A DNA stretch of 64,000 nt, taken from Tetracentron sinense. Its lineage: Eukaryota; Streptophyta; Magnoliopsida; Trochodendrales; Trochodendraceae. The translations under genes were made by a program, and so were the position numbers. The DNA lies in NCBI GenBank assembly GCA_015143295.1, contig CM026562.1:16272041-16336040 (forward strand). The letters are read 5' to 3'. The stretch's first letter is position 1, and the number at the start of each line of letters is the position of its first letter. A model generated the notes under the pieces. That model ran no database searches, was not told the DNA's origin, and was given only the letters and a program-made list of their open reading frames with translations. Of this stretch, positions 11,901-22,671 are shown in pieces.

Positions 11901-12009
11901 AAATGCTTGAAGGGAATGAGGCCAATTAGAATCAACCCACACAACAACTGGATTGGGCGACAAGTATGGGGAGGAAGGAAGTAGGTAGCAAGACATCCTT
12001 CGTCTACTA
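8971..12009. repeat. Tandem unit 2, split by a solo LTR
   Basis: 8971-9294 and 11483-12009 together correspond to unit 1. The interruption is the 2183-bp LTR at 9295-11477. Removing the LTR and one copy of its GATAC duplication restores the reading of unit 1 across the junction (GGGGAGATACACTTACC), which confirms both the tandem duplication and the later insertion. Relative to unit 1, the segment after CTAATA near 11634 is about 0.1 kb shorter. Confidence 0.75.
9295..11477. mobile_element. Solo LTR, 2183 bp, with 5-bp target duplication
   Basis: Begins TGTCACGCCCCGAAATC and ends GGTTACTACA. It is flanked by perfect GATAC repeats at 9290-9294 and 11478-11482. TG..CA ends with a 5-bp duplication and no internal region are what unequal LTR-LTR recombination leaves behind. 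The TGTCACG(A/C)CCC start is common among plant Ty3/gypsy LTRs. Inside are degenerate repeats of about 45 bp (9740-9990, built on 'GTCT(T/C)ACxCAACT') and a pair of 'GGTATCTTTCAACCA' segments (10350-10500). No ORF of note. Orientation follows TG to CA but cannot be fixed without the parent element. Confidence 0.85.
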
Positions 12010-12161
12010 TAGTAGAAACCCGGAGAGGTAGTAGGGATCAAAAGCCTATATATTATTTTCTTACTTGATTAAATAATTAGTAATGAAGTTTGAACTACAT
12101 TATTTTCTATTATTTGTTTTTTTTAAATTTCCGTGCATCGCACGGTCACCTTACTAGTTAT
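12010..12161. repeat. Tandem unit 3, partial
   Basis: The first ~150 bp of the 0.9-kb unit, ending in the Helitron-like CTAG at 12154-12157. It resumes for about 16 bp after the MITE (12841-12856, ACCTAATTAAACCC) and then diverges. Confidence 0.7.
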
Positions 12162-12832
12162 CAGTGTAGTCAAGGCGTCGCCTAGGCGTTTTTGGGCCTC
12201 AACCGCCTAGGCGCCGCTCTGGGCGGGTGAAAGTCACTGGACGCCGCCTAGGTGACTCCTAGGCGCTAGGTGGTCGTCTAGGCGGTCCATACAAAATTTC
12301 TTCTAAAAACCTACTTTAAAACCCTCGTTTCAACCCTCCTTTAAAATTCTATTTTTAAAACTCATTTAAAACCCTCTTTTAAACAATATTTTAAATGGGG
12401 TAATTATTAGCTCACCACACATTTGATTATGTAGTCAAATGTTGTGTCCACGTGTCCCTTTTAATACCCCTTTAACTATGGTTAAGTTAAACATTTCCCA
12501 TTTTAAAACCATTACTTAAACTCTTAAACCATATTTTAAAACCCAATTTTAAAGTCTAAAAACACTATCTTAGATATAGGTGCTGCATTTAAACTTTAAA
12601 AGCAACATCCAAAGTCAACACTCAAAATCACCTTGAAAGTTAGAAAAGTCCAAACTAATTATGTATCTATTATTTATATAATGTGTATATAATAATATTA
12701 CATATAAATATATTTAATATATATAAATATAATTTAATTATTTTTATCGCCTGGGCGTCGCCTAGGCAGCGCCTTGCCTAGCCAGGCCTAATCGCCTAGG
12801 CATCGCCTAGACGCCTTGACTACACTACACTG
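12162..12832. mobile_element. hAT-type MITE, 671 bp
   Basis: The ends are inverted repeats starting CAGTGTAGTCAAGGCG (left) and CAGTGTAGTGTAGTCAAGG (right, reverse complement, with a 5-bp internal repeat), followed by many copies of CGCCTAGGCG-like subterminal motifs. Flanks CTAGTTAT (12154-12161) and CTCATTAT (12833-12840) form an 8-bp target duplication with two mismatches. CAGTG ends and an 8-bp duplication are hallmarks of the hAT superfamily. The AT-rich middle includes a copy of the 'CCACGTGTCCCTTTTAAxACCC' module seen elsewhere in the window. No transposase. Confidence 0.8.
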
Positions 12833-12856
12833 CTCATTATACCTAATTAAACCCAA

Positions 12857-13030
12857 GGTTCGTAATATCGAAAATATCGGCGATATATCGCCGATATTTG
12901 TCGATATCGTTGAAGACCGATGCATCGATACACTGTATGAAAAAAATTACACAGTATCGGTTGGTATCGGCGATATATCGCTGATATCGGCGATACCATG
13001 TCGATATCGACCAAAAGCGGGTGAGTCCCA
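12857..13030. repeat. Palindrome-rich ATATCGGCGATAT sequence
   Basis: Dense overlapping palindromes of the type ATATCGGCGATATATCG and CGATATCGG. Similar 'GTATCGG' subterminal motifs occur in the MITE-like element at 24621-25345, so this is probably a fragment of such an element. ORFs that cross it on both strands are by-products of the palindromes. Confidence 0.45.
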
Positions 13031-13219
13031 TCCAAATCAGAGATTCGGTCAGGGTTCCCTTTTTTTTCACATGCGCAAGCACCCATCCAAAAAAATAAAA
13101 TAAATTAGTACTGACTACAGAAAACCCGTGAGTGGTGCCGATTCATTGTCTTTAAATATGGAAAAACCTACATAGCATTCATCACAGTCTGAAAATCTTC
13201 GATTTAGTTGGGAAAAAAA

Positions 13220-13410
13220 AAAGAGGGTTGATTTAGAAGAAGGAAGAAGGAGGAAGGAGGAAGAAGGAAGAAGAGACTGGAGCATACCTGAGCCAGTCCA
13301 CCGTCTTTGCCGTCGCCGTCGCCGTCGTCTGTGCCGTCCCCGTCGTCGTCGCCAAACGCCCAAACCCAAGCCAAGGTTCCTCCTTCCTCTCGGCTCCTCC
13401 TCTCTGCGTT
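13220..13410. repeat. Low-complexity GAAGGA / GCCGTC tract
   Basis: A purine-rich GAAGGA tract (13235-13275) is followed by a trinucleotide-type GTCGCC tract (13300-13355). The reading frames through it encode only simple Arg- or Ser/Pro-rich peptides, which I do not accept as genes. Confidence 0.7.
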
Positions 13411-13446
13411 TTTTTTTTTCGTTCGGTTCCAGTATACGATTCATCA

Positions 13447-13680
13447 GATGATAAGCTTAAACCTTAAAGGTTATGCTAAGTTCACTCACCCTATAGATAA
13501 GCTTAAACCTTTTAAGGGTATGCTAAGTTCACTCACCCTATTTAAAACTTAACACCCTTATAAGGGTTTGCTAACTTTACTCGATCCTACATAAAACTTA
13601 AAACCCTTATAAGGGTTATCTAACTCCACTCTTACGTAAAACTTAAAACCCTTTTAAGGGTTATCTAGCGTGGCTCTCAC
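13447..13680. repeat. ~57-bp tandem repeat with an ACCCTTATAAGGGT palindrome
   Basis: About four diverged copies, each consisting of 'AAACTTAAxACCCTTxTAAGGGTTATCTAA(C/G)TxCACTC'. The same palindrome also starts both copies of the 687-bp tandem repeat at 13791 and 14478. Confidence 0.7.
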
Positions 13681-13790
13681 TTATTATTATTTTTTTTTTC
13701 AAGGGCTTTAACTTTTAAGTAAAATTATATGAATGCATTTTATTTGTATAATAATGCATTTTTTTCTATGAAACTAGCATTACCTTATAA

Positions 13791-15164
13791 ACCCTTATAA
13801 GGGTTATTTAATTGTTAATGCATTCTTTTTTGTAAAAAAGTTATCTGGTTAATGTTAGGGATTTTAACCTAAAATTTAAAAGGTAATGCTAGTTTCACAC
13901 TTTCACTTTTTTTTATAAATTATATAGAGGCTTTAATTAAAAAAAAGCTTCACTATATCGAAATATAAAAAAAAAAAAATAATTTCTTGATAAAGATGTA
14001 TCTCTAGCAAATTATGCCCACAAGACCATTTTAGATATATTAAAAAATTAATAATTTCTTAATAATATTTTATAAATTAGAAATAATTTATATGTAATAT
14101 CTCTAACCTCATAAGGGCTTTTTAAAAATATAATAACACCTTGACTAATTAGTAATCACTTAACTATTCTTTTTTGTAAAAAAATTTAACAAACTTTTAC
14201 TAATCGGTAATCACTTTGATTAATAAGTTAACATACTTTTTAGCACAAAAATTTATAAATTATTATACTATTTTTATTACATAATTTTAAAAGATTATAA
14301 AACATACTATTTTGAAGAGAAATTTTTTTTAAAACTGGTCTGCCATATTAGAAATTATATTATATGACAAAAAGTAATATGTTGTAAACTAATATTGATT
14401 TATATTTTATACCCAATTTTAAAAAGTATTAAAAATTGTAATATAAGGTCGTTTTTTCTATTTTAATTTTTAAATAAACCCTTATAAGGGTTATTTAATT
14501 GTTAATGCATTTTTTTTTGTAAAAACGTTATCTGGTTAATGTTAGGGATTTTAACCTAAAATTTAAAAGGTAATGCTAGTTTCACACTTTCACTCTTTTT
14601 ATAAATTATATGGAGGCTTTAATTAAAAAAAAGCTTCACTATATTGAAATATAAAAAAATAATAATAATGTCTTGATAAAGATGTATCTCTAGCAAATTA
14701 TGCCCACAAGACTATTTTAGATATATTAAAAAATTAATAATTTCTTAATAATATTTTATAAATTTGAAATAATTTATATGTAATATCTCTAACCTCATAA
14801 GGGCTTTTTAAAAATATAATAACACCTTGACTAATTAGTAATCACTTAACTATTCTTTTTTGTAAAAAAATTTAACAAACTTTTACTAATCGGTAATCAC
14901 TTTGATTAATAAGTTAACATACTTTTTAGCACAAAAATTTATAAATTATTATACTATTTTTATTACAAAATTTTAAAAGATTATAAAATATACTATTTTG
15001 AAGAGAAATTTTTTTTAAAACTGGTCTGCCATATTAGAAATTATATTATATGACAAAAAGTAATATGTTGTAAACTAATATTGATTTATATTTTACACCA
15101 AATTTTAAAAAGTATTAAAAATTGTAATATAAGGTCGTTTTTTCTATTTTAATTTTTAAGAATT
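13791..15164. repeat. 687-bp direct tandem duplication
   Basis: 13791-14477 and 14478-15164 are near-identical and begin with the same ACCCTTATAAGGGTT. They are AT-rich and non-coding. Small differences (for example an added AAT run near 14660) show that the copies have begun to diverge. Confidence 0.85.
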
Positions 15165-15687
15165 ATACTTGAAATTTATGTATATTTTTATTTAGTTATG
15201 ATCAATGTTATATATATATATATATAATAATTACTGAAACTTGATTATGGATCTGCACATTGCCTTAGGAAAATTACATCTATTTCAATTATTTATCTAC
15301 TCTAATGTGCACTCATAAAGTCATAAGTATTTCAAATTGTCAAATCAATTAACATGGATAAGCATTAAACAAAAAGTAATATGTTATAAACTAATATTGA
15401 TTTATATTATACACCCAATTTTAAAAAGTATTAAAAATTGTAATATAAGGTTGTTTTTTCTATTTTAATTTTTATGAATTATACTTGAAATTCATGTATA
15501 TTTTTATTTAGTTATGATCAATGTTATATATATATATATATATAATAATTACTGAAACTTGATTATGGGTCTGCACATTGCTTTAGGAAAATTGCATCTA
15601 TTTCAATTATTTATATATTCTAATGTGCACTCATAAAGTCATAAGTATTTGAAATTGTCAAAACAATTAACATGGATAATCATTAAA
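15055..15687. repeat. 316-bp direct tandem duplication
   Basis: 15055-15370 and 15371-15687 share 'AAAAAGTAATATGTTxTAAACTAATATTG' through 'CAATTAACATGGATAA'. Each copy carries an AT microsatellite (about 15207-15229 and 15522-15544). A third, partial copy lies near 16345-16490, just before the BED ORF. Confidence 0.8.
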
Positions 15688-15969
15688 AAATAGAGGCAAT
15701 AGGAGTTGATTATATTATGTGTTTAACTTGATTATATTTTTTAATGATCCACTGTGCAGTATTTTTTATATTGTAAAAGAATTAGCCCAAATAATTCTAC
15801 CACTCTATAGTTTGTAAAAGAAATAAGAACATTTGTATTTTGTATTTCGACAAAGAAGTTTTGCTTAATGATATTAAGCTTGTAATCATCTAAACAACAC
15901 TCAATATACATAGATTACATTAAAATAAAATTTTTATTTTATATTTAAAACTTAATCAGGAGTCTCACA

Positions 15970-16165
15970 CATTTAAATAAAATTGCATCAACTTCGTTTT
16001 ACATAATTACATCCACTTCATAGTCAAATAAAATTACATCTACTTCTTTTTACATAATTACACCAACTTCATAGTCAAATAAAATTACATCAACTTCTTT
16101 TTACATAATTACATCAACTTCTTTTTACATAATTACATCAACTTGATACTCAAATAAAATTACAA
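15970..16165. repeat. Short tandem repeats of ACATCAACTTC type
   Basis: About seven copies of a 25-35 bp unit reading 'TACATAATTACATCAACTTCxTTTT' or 'CAAATAAAATTACATC'. Non-coding. Confidence 0.75.
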
Positions 16166-16495
16166 TTGTCTTCATTTTTTCTTGATGCAGGGTCTCCAAT
16201 CAGTTAACCATCTCCTCTCTTTTCCATATTGATTTTGTCCTGTACAAACATTGAGCTCATCAATTACATATAGAAATAGTTTGAGAAACTAAATTAAAAA
16301 TCAATTACTTATCATATAGAAACAGTTTAAGAAACTAAATTAAATTTCAATTATTTATCAACTGTAATGTACATTCATAAGCTTTTCATATTTCTAAAGC
16401 AATTAACATGGATAATCATAAACAAAAATCACGGGTTTTGGTGCTTGATTATATTATGTGTTTGACATTAATATTTATTGATGATCCACTAGGAG

Positions 16496-17359
16496 ATGGT
16501 GCGAGACATAGGTTGGTCGCATGGAAAACAAATAGAAGGGAACAAGAATGGAGCAATATGTAATTGTTGTGGCAAAAAAATAAGAAGCGGTGGAATTACT
16601 CGGTTAAAGTGGCATCTTGCTGGGGGTGATTCGAATGTAGCAGACTGTCCAAGTTGTCCGATGGAGGTCAGACAAGCTATGAAGGTTAACCTTACCATTG
16701 GGGCTAAGCAGAGACTGGAGCATGTCGCAGAGCAAATGGCAATCCGTCAAGAAATAAGGCGTGGTCTACAGCCACCAGTAGATGTGGATGATGACGACGA
16801 AGATGATACTTTATACCCAATCGACTGTATTGGAGTTGACGAGCGGCTAGCATATCGACAGGGCTATCGTCAATCTATGCGCCAGCAGTGGGACAGAGAT
16901 CAGGAGCGTTCATTTGCAGCTCGCATGCAGTCTGCCGATTTCAGAGGCAGTGTCGGAGCAGGACCATCCGGTTCGACTGGTAGGACATCTGATTTTGGGA
17001 CCGGGACACAATCGCATGGTATGTTTGGCCGCAGCCAAAGCATGAAAGTCCCGGATCTGCCACATGATTCATCTCTGTACAAAAGTCGAAATGCAAAACA
17101 GAAGCGGCTGAAAGAAATGTGGAGTGGGGGAAGTCTGGTGGAAGCGCTTGGAACAGCTGTATCCAAGTTTTTCATACATAGTCATGTGCCTGCTAATGCT
17201 GCCTCAACCCCACAGTTTAAGAACATGATTCACGAGGTAGAACGGGTTGGGCCGGGGGTAGAGCCTCCTTCTCCATATGAGATTACAGGTAAATACTTAG
17301 ACGCAGAGGAGAAGGAGATGAGAGACTATATTGACACTCTAAAGCCAACGTGGGAATAA
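16496..17359 (+). pseudogene. BED zinc-finger, hAT-transposase-like protein, truncated
   Basis: A 287-residue open frame. Residues about 7-60 form a BED-type finger (conserved Trp-8, Cys pair in CNCC, then HLAG..DC). An acidic stretch (residues 96-104), a Gln/Arg-rich region and a Ser/Gly linker follow. The end, with PSPYEITGKYLDAE and DTLKPTWE, matches the start of the DUF659 region common to BED-hAT transposases and their domesticated relatives. The frame stops right after KPTWE, so most of DUF659 and the C-terminal hAT dimerisation domain are missing, where full proteins have 600-800 residues. BED fingers bind DNA. Without the catalytic part this is a transposase remnant or a BED-only derivative. 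The ATG at 16496 fits the family start. Confidence 0.75.
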
Positions 17360-17537
17360 AAATACTTTGGCATTCACCAAATGATCCCCATGGAATGGAG
17401 CAGATGGTAATTCATTATTTTGCTTTATCTTAATTTCCAATACTATATATTTGAAATATATATTAGAATGTTTAACCATTGATTTGAAATATATAATTTC
17501 TAATAATTTCCAATACTTACTACATCTCGCTTAAGAG

Positions 17538-17743
17538 GAGATGCACTATTTGAATCCAATATTTCGGGAATTACTTGGAACCAACACATGTTCATCATTC
17601 GAGGAAGGCAATCAACTTACGAAAAAACCAGAACACAGGGGCTAACTGTTGCTGCAACTAAACCTGTTAACTTCATTGACAAGATCAACTTTATGTTAGA
17701 TGAGATTAATCTTGGCAATCAAGCTGTACCCGAAATGAATTGA
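17538..17743 (+). pseudogene. Exon-like relic downstream of the BED ORF
   Basis: An open frame ends at a TGA (17741-17743) and reads ELLGTNTCSSFEEG, then TVAATKPVNFIDKINFML and LGNQAVPEMN. It may be the last exon of the truncated gene upstream, or an unrelated fragment. I do not recognise the sequence as part of a known domain. Confidence 0.3.
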
Positions 17744-17989
17744 CAAAACATTCATTAGCTTTTCCACAACTTAATTCTTGTACTTTGATTTTATTTTGGA
17801 TAGTCCATATTTTCTAACATTGTAGATGCTGAAACTACATGCATTGACACTTAATTTGTAATATTTCCTGTTATTGTACACATTATCATTTAAGCATATT
17901 TAGTGTGAATATGAGCTTTGTATCGCATTGGCTACTACTTATCATCTTGCCACTGCTTTGTTTTTTGCTTACCCATAATGTATGCCAAG

Positions 17990-18714
17990 ATTACATACTT
18001 CATATAATGTTGAAAACCATGTGAATAGTTTTTCAGGTTGGAAACGAGTTACATTGTTTGCATTGTAGGATGTGTGCAGGTATATATGGTAGATATAGAA
18101 ATTCAAATTTTCTCACTAAGGAAACGACTATTAGTTCTAGGTTGCACCTTGCAATCGGCTTCACTCACGGTATGTTTTACTATTTTATTTTATATTTCTT
18201 TTGTAATCTAATTTTTCACCAATGCTAGATGTTAGTGTATGACTTAATTAATTTTTATTAAAATTTAATCTTTAAAAAATATATAAAAAATAGGATTTTA
18301 CTATTTGGAGACTCGTTGGGCCGTAGACGTCCTACTCTTTCTAATATGACAAGCACTTGAGATTTGGTTGGGCCCACCCCCAAAGTGTTTCTACTTCTGC
18401 CAAGATAATGAGGGGCGTATTGGCTAACAATCCTCTTAGTTAAATTGATGGATCACTTTTTTATCATTTATCAAGAGTTAGTATTTATCTTAGCGAGTTA
18501 ATCATTGGTGAGTGGATGTCTCGCTTGATTACCTATCAAAAAAAAAAAAGTGGATGTCTCGCTTAAGAGAAATTCCCTTCTAGTTACTTGATCTGAATAC
18601 TATCCTGTTCTTAGTTCTTGTACTTTTAAGTCTCATATTTTTATATTCTTCCTTCAAACTTTCTTCATAATAACCTCATTCTCAGAACTTTTTTGTGTAC
18701 TCCTACATTATACA
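17990..18714. repeat. Diverged copy of the 0.93-kb cassette repeat
   Basis: Contains the cassette end (CACCTTGCAATCGGCTTCACTC followed by GGTATGT near 18170) and the arm 'GTCCTACTCTTTCTAATA... TCGCTTAAGAGAAATTCCC' (18325-18570), matching the better preserved units at 20030-21330 and 41870-47610. It is interrupted at 18715 by an LTR fragment. Confidence 0.5.
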
Positions 18715-19958
18715 TGTCACGACCCAAAATCCCACTTAGGAGTTTGCGAGATTTCGAGTGTGACTTAATTGACAAACCATCTTGTGATCGAGCATAAAGA
18801 CATTCTAAATAGTGAACCTGAAAATTTCTCAATTAATATCAACCTGTATTTCAAGTACAAGAGTTAACTAAAGACTGTATCAATTAAACATGTACATAAG
18901 ATCCATCCTTGAGTTACTGACTCACCCCGATACAAGAATCCCAAAAGAAAACCCAAAATACATGTCTCTCCCTCTCATCAACTCATCAATAGGGTCACCT
19001 ATCAAGGACCCTATCATCTGCATGATGATCGCAAGCAAGTTCTTGCCCTCCATAGTCCTCCCCGACCCATAGTTCCGGAGCACGATCATCCAACCTAAAA
19101 TCTACCGAAATAACAATTCGGCTGAGCATTGAATACTCAGCGAATACAAACTACTAACTAAATGAACATCAATTATATATGCTTGAACATACATAGAATA
19201 AGGCAGTTTGAAGGTGAAACTAAACAATATTAACAAGACTATAATCAAAGTGTGGAAGTCGTAAGTCTTTTCAAAACCTATCATGTGTCTACTTTTGAAA
19301 TCATATTTACATCAATACTTCTCAAATCGAATTTCAATTTCATGTACACATACTTTGCAACATCACATGCTTTTCGAACCTTGCATTAAAACTACACTTT
19401 CATCATTTACCTTATGCTTTTCTCTTTACACATAACATACATCACACACGCATTATTCCTTTGAGAGTAACCCATTCCACACATGCATTTCTTTTTACAA
19501 TAGCCACATTCATCACATGCATTTCTAGTACCCAAACTATGATTGAACGGACATACTAGCATCATATTCATCATATGCACATCACACATACTTTGCACTT
19601 TCTTCCATTTCCTTTTTCTCATTTCTTTTACTTCACTTAACTAGTGCCTGGACTATGATGGAACTGAACACACTAACATCTTTACATATACTTTACTTCA
19701 CTAGTGCCCGGACTATGGTGGAACGGAACACACTAGCATTATTCTCTTTACTTAACTAGTGCCCGGACTATGGTGAAACGGAACACACTAGTATCTTTCA
19801 CTTGCTTAACTAATGTCTAGACTATGGTGGAACAAAACATATTAGCATCTTATCTTTACTTAATTAATGCCCGGACTATGGTGGAATGGAACACACTAGC
19901 ATTATTATCTTTACTTAATTAGTGCCCGGACTATGGTGGAATGGAACACACTAGTTAT
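18715..19958. mobile_element. LTR fragment with internal tandem repeats
   Basis: Starts TGTCACGACCCAAAATCCC, a typical Ty3/gypsy LTR start, and interrupts the cassette repeat. Its right end near 19958 has no clear CA end and no matching duplication, so it appears truncated. 19640-19958 is a tandem array (see separate entry). Confidence 0.55.
19640..19958. repeat. ~63-bp tandem array inside the LTR fragment
   Basis: About five to six copies of 'CTAGTGCCCGGACTATGGTGGAA(C/T)GGAACACACTAGCAT', each followed by a T-rich spacer with CTTTACTTAA. Confidence 0.85.
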
Positions 19959-20029
19959 ACTGTGTTTTCAGAGTTCAATTTTGATGGCTAATATTTTTTT
20001 ACTTTTCTTATCTATCATGAATGGGTGTT

Positions 20030-21350
20030 AGAGAACAAAGTTATATAAATTTCTATATTGAATGGTGATATGAGCAGGCCATGGATGTCCCACTCTTACC
20101 AGTTCAACAAACACCTAGATTGTGGGCCCCACCGCAAAGTATTTGTACTTGTGCTAGAAAGTGGGGGCTTCTATGGCTAGTACTCCTCTTAGTTTTATTG
20201 AGGTATATTATTTTTATTATTTATCTAGTGTTAGTATTTAGCTTTACGAGTTAATGAATGGTGACTAGATGTTTTGCTTGAGGGAAATTCCCTTCTAATG
20301 ACTCGATCCAAATACAATCCTCTTAGTTCTTGTACTTTTAGGTATTATATTTTTATATTCTTTATTTCTTTAAAAATTTGGATGTAGAAACTGATTTTTT
20401 GATATTTTTTTTTGTGTACAACTACACCATGTGAGCTATATGGAACGGGGTGTGAATGACGACTTCTGCAAAATGGTCACTTACCCTAGGCCTCACCTTG
20501 CTCTCGGCTGCCCTTCGGCTTTGCCTGTGTTACTGTCGATGAATGCCCTTTGCTCTCAGCTTCATTAATGTTAAGTTTTATTATTTTGTTTAATTTCTTA
20601 TCTTGTTTTGTTAATAATATGATTTTTTTTTTCTGATTTCCAAATTCGATTTCCTCGTTAAAGTAGTTAATTACATCATTAAAACTATGTGGAAACTACG
20701 ATGCAGAATTAACAACTTCTAAAAATGACAATTAATTCCATATTTCACCTTGCTATCGACTTCACTCGCAATAAGTCTCACTATTTTGATTGGGTACTCA
20801 GATTTTTCACTGAATTTTTATTCTTGCTAATATAATTTTTTGACTTAAATAATGTTACATAATAATTTCCAGTGCTACTTTATGGAAGTTAATCTTATCG
20901 TTATAGAGTTGATAATCTAATATTTTTATTGTTTAATTTTATTATAGAAAAAAATATTACTTTTAGGATTTAGCTGCATGTAGACTCGCAGGACCATGAA
21001 CGTCCCACTCTTACCAGTTCGATAAACACCTAGGTAGTGGGCCCCACAGCAGATTATTTGTGCTTGTGCTAAAAAGAGGGGGCGTCTATGGCTAACACTC
21101 CTCATAGTTTTATTGAGGTATATTATTTTATTATTTATCTAGTGTTAGTATTTAGCTTAGCGAGTTAATAAATGGTGACTAGATGTTTTGCTTAAGGGAA
21201 ATTCTCATTTAGTGACTCGATCCAAATACAATCCTCTTATTGGTTCTTGTACTTTTAGGTAATATATTTTTATATTCTTGAATTCTTCAAAATTTTTGAT
21301 GTAGATACTGATTTTTTGATCTTTTTTTCATGTACAATTACACCTTGTGA
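20030..21350. repeat. Cassette repeat, about 1.4 units
   Basis: A nearly complete unit (20060-20950) and the first part of a second (20975-21350). Order: GGACGTCCCACTCTTACCAG arm, the ATTGAGGTATATTATT arm, the exon-like cassette (20425-20575), then the shorter cassette near 20740-20780. In this copy the long cassette frame is shifted by one base relative to the 42-47 kb copies. Confidence 0.65.
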
Positions 21351-21361
21351 GTTGTAGAGAT

Positions 21362-22567
21362 CTCTACAAGGAATCCTTGTAGACTCTATCTCTGTGTGCC
21401 ATGTACCTAATACCTTAATAGTTGTTGACGGAAAAGATTAAGCTCCCGTCAATTCTCGTAAGAAAACTTAATATTTTAGTAATTTTTAGCCCATTTCTCT
21501 CTCCTCTCTATCTGAAGTCACTTCTTTTTTCCTTTTCTCTCTCTCACGTCACTTTCTTCCCATCTCTCTCATACTCTCTCCCTCTCCTTCCTCAAAGCTT
21601 TAATGGAGTTTTGGCTGACTAATTAAGGAAAATAGCTCGAACTTGAGAATCCTGAATTAGCCATACTTATTGTTAGTGGTGTCCACGAGTTGAGCTGAAC
21701 TGAGCTGAGTACAGGATAAATTTGTCAAGATCGAACAATGTTTAGGGAAATTCCACAATATTGAGCCGTAGAAATCAATCATTAAAAGGATTACAGGATC
21801 ATCTTGTTAGAGAGACTGTAGAGCTATAGGAATCAGAGAATGATAAATGATAGAAACAATGAGTAATTGTCGCAATAGTCTGTGGCATGGAAGTACTAAG
21901 ATACAAAAAGAAATGGATTAGGGAAAGAGACGAAACAAAGAATCAAAGACTCTTTATGGTTGGTAGCAGGTTTTTGATGCTTTCAGTTCCAGCTGAGTTT
22001 AGGTCAGCCCTATGCGAGCCCAAACTAAATTTCATGCCCTTATAGTCTAGTCAAAACCCAGTCTAGTCCATTAAAACCCTAGCCCAGTCCTTGTATATTG
22101 GGCCAATCGTGACTTGTGGATCAGACCTTGTCATCCACTAAAACCCGAACCATTCGTGAACTTCTGGATTAGACCGTTTCATTGAAATCACTCTACCATT
22201 TGACTTAACGAAAATAGAGAGAAACACATGTTCTAGGGTTTCTGCACTTCCATTTTTACACAAAAGCCTTAGTTCTCCTAATCGAAGTTATTAGTCAACC
22301 AAAACTCCATTAAAGCTTTTGGGGAGAGGAGAGAGAGGGAGAGAGTGGCGGGAGAGATGGAGAAGAAAGTGACGTGAGAGAGAAAAGGAAAGAGAAGAGT
22401 GACTTAATGTAAAGAGGAGAGAGAACTGAGCTGAAATCCATTAAAATATTGAGTTTCCTTATAGGGATTGACAGAAGCTTAATCTTTTCTGTCAATAGCT
22501 GTTAAGGTATTTAAGGTATTGGGTATGTGGCACACAGAGATGGAGTCTACAAGGATTCCTTGTAGAG
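21362..22567. mobile_element. Element with ~265-bp terminal inverted repeats
   Basis: The left arm (21362-21623) and right arm (22291-22567) are inverted copies, both beginning CTCTACAAGGAATCCTTGTAG and both containing a long pyrimidine-rich (C/T) tract and the inner 'TAATGGAGTTTTGG'. The central ~670 bp has no recognised gene. Long inverted repeats suggest a Mutator-like element or foldback transposon. Matching target duplications were not found. Confidence 0.65.
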
Positions 22568-22671
22568 TTTTCTATAAAGGATCCCAACTCACTCTAATGG
22601 GTGAATACAACGTATGTGGCACCTTTCCACCGACTGCTGCCGGTCTCCACGCCAACCCGAATTAAGAAGAT

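Noticed and set aside
12843-13103. ORFs of 79-95 codons on both strands
   Set aside because: They arise from ATATCGGCGATAT palindromes, so both strands read alike; no domain and no conservation signal.
13115-13444. 109-codon Arg-rich minus-strand ORF
   Set aside because: It is the translation of the GAAGGA and GTCGCC simple-sequence tract.
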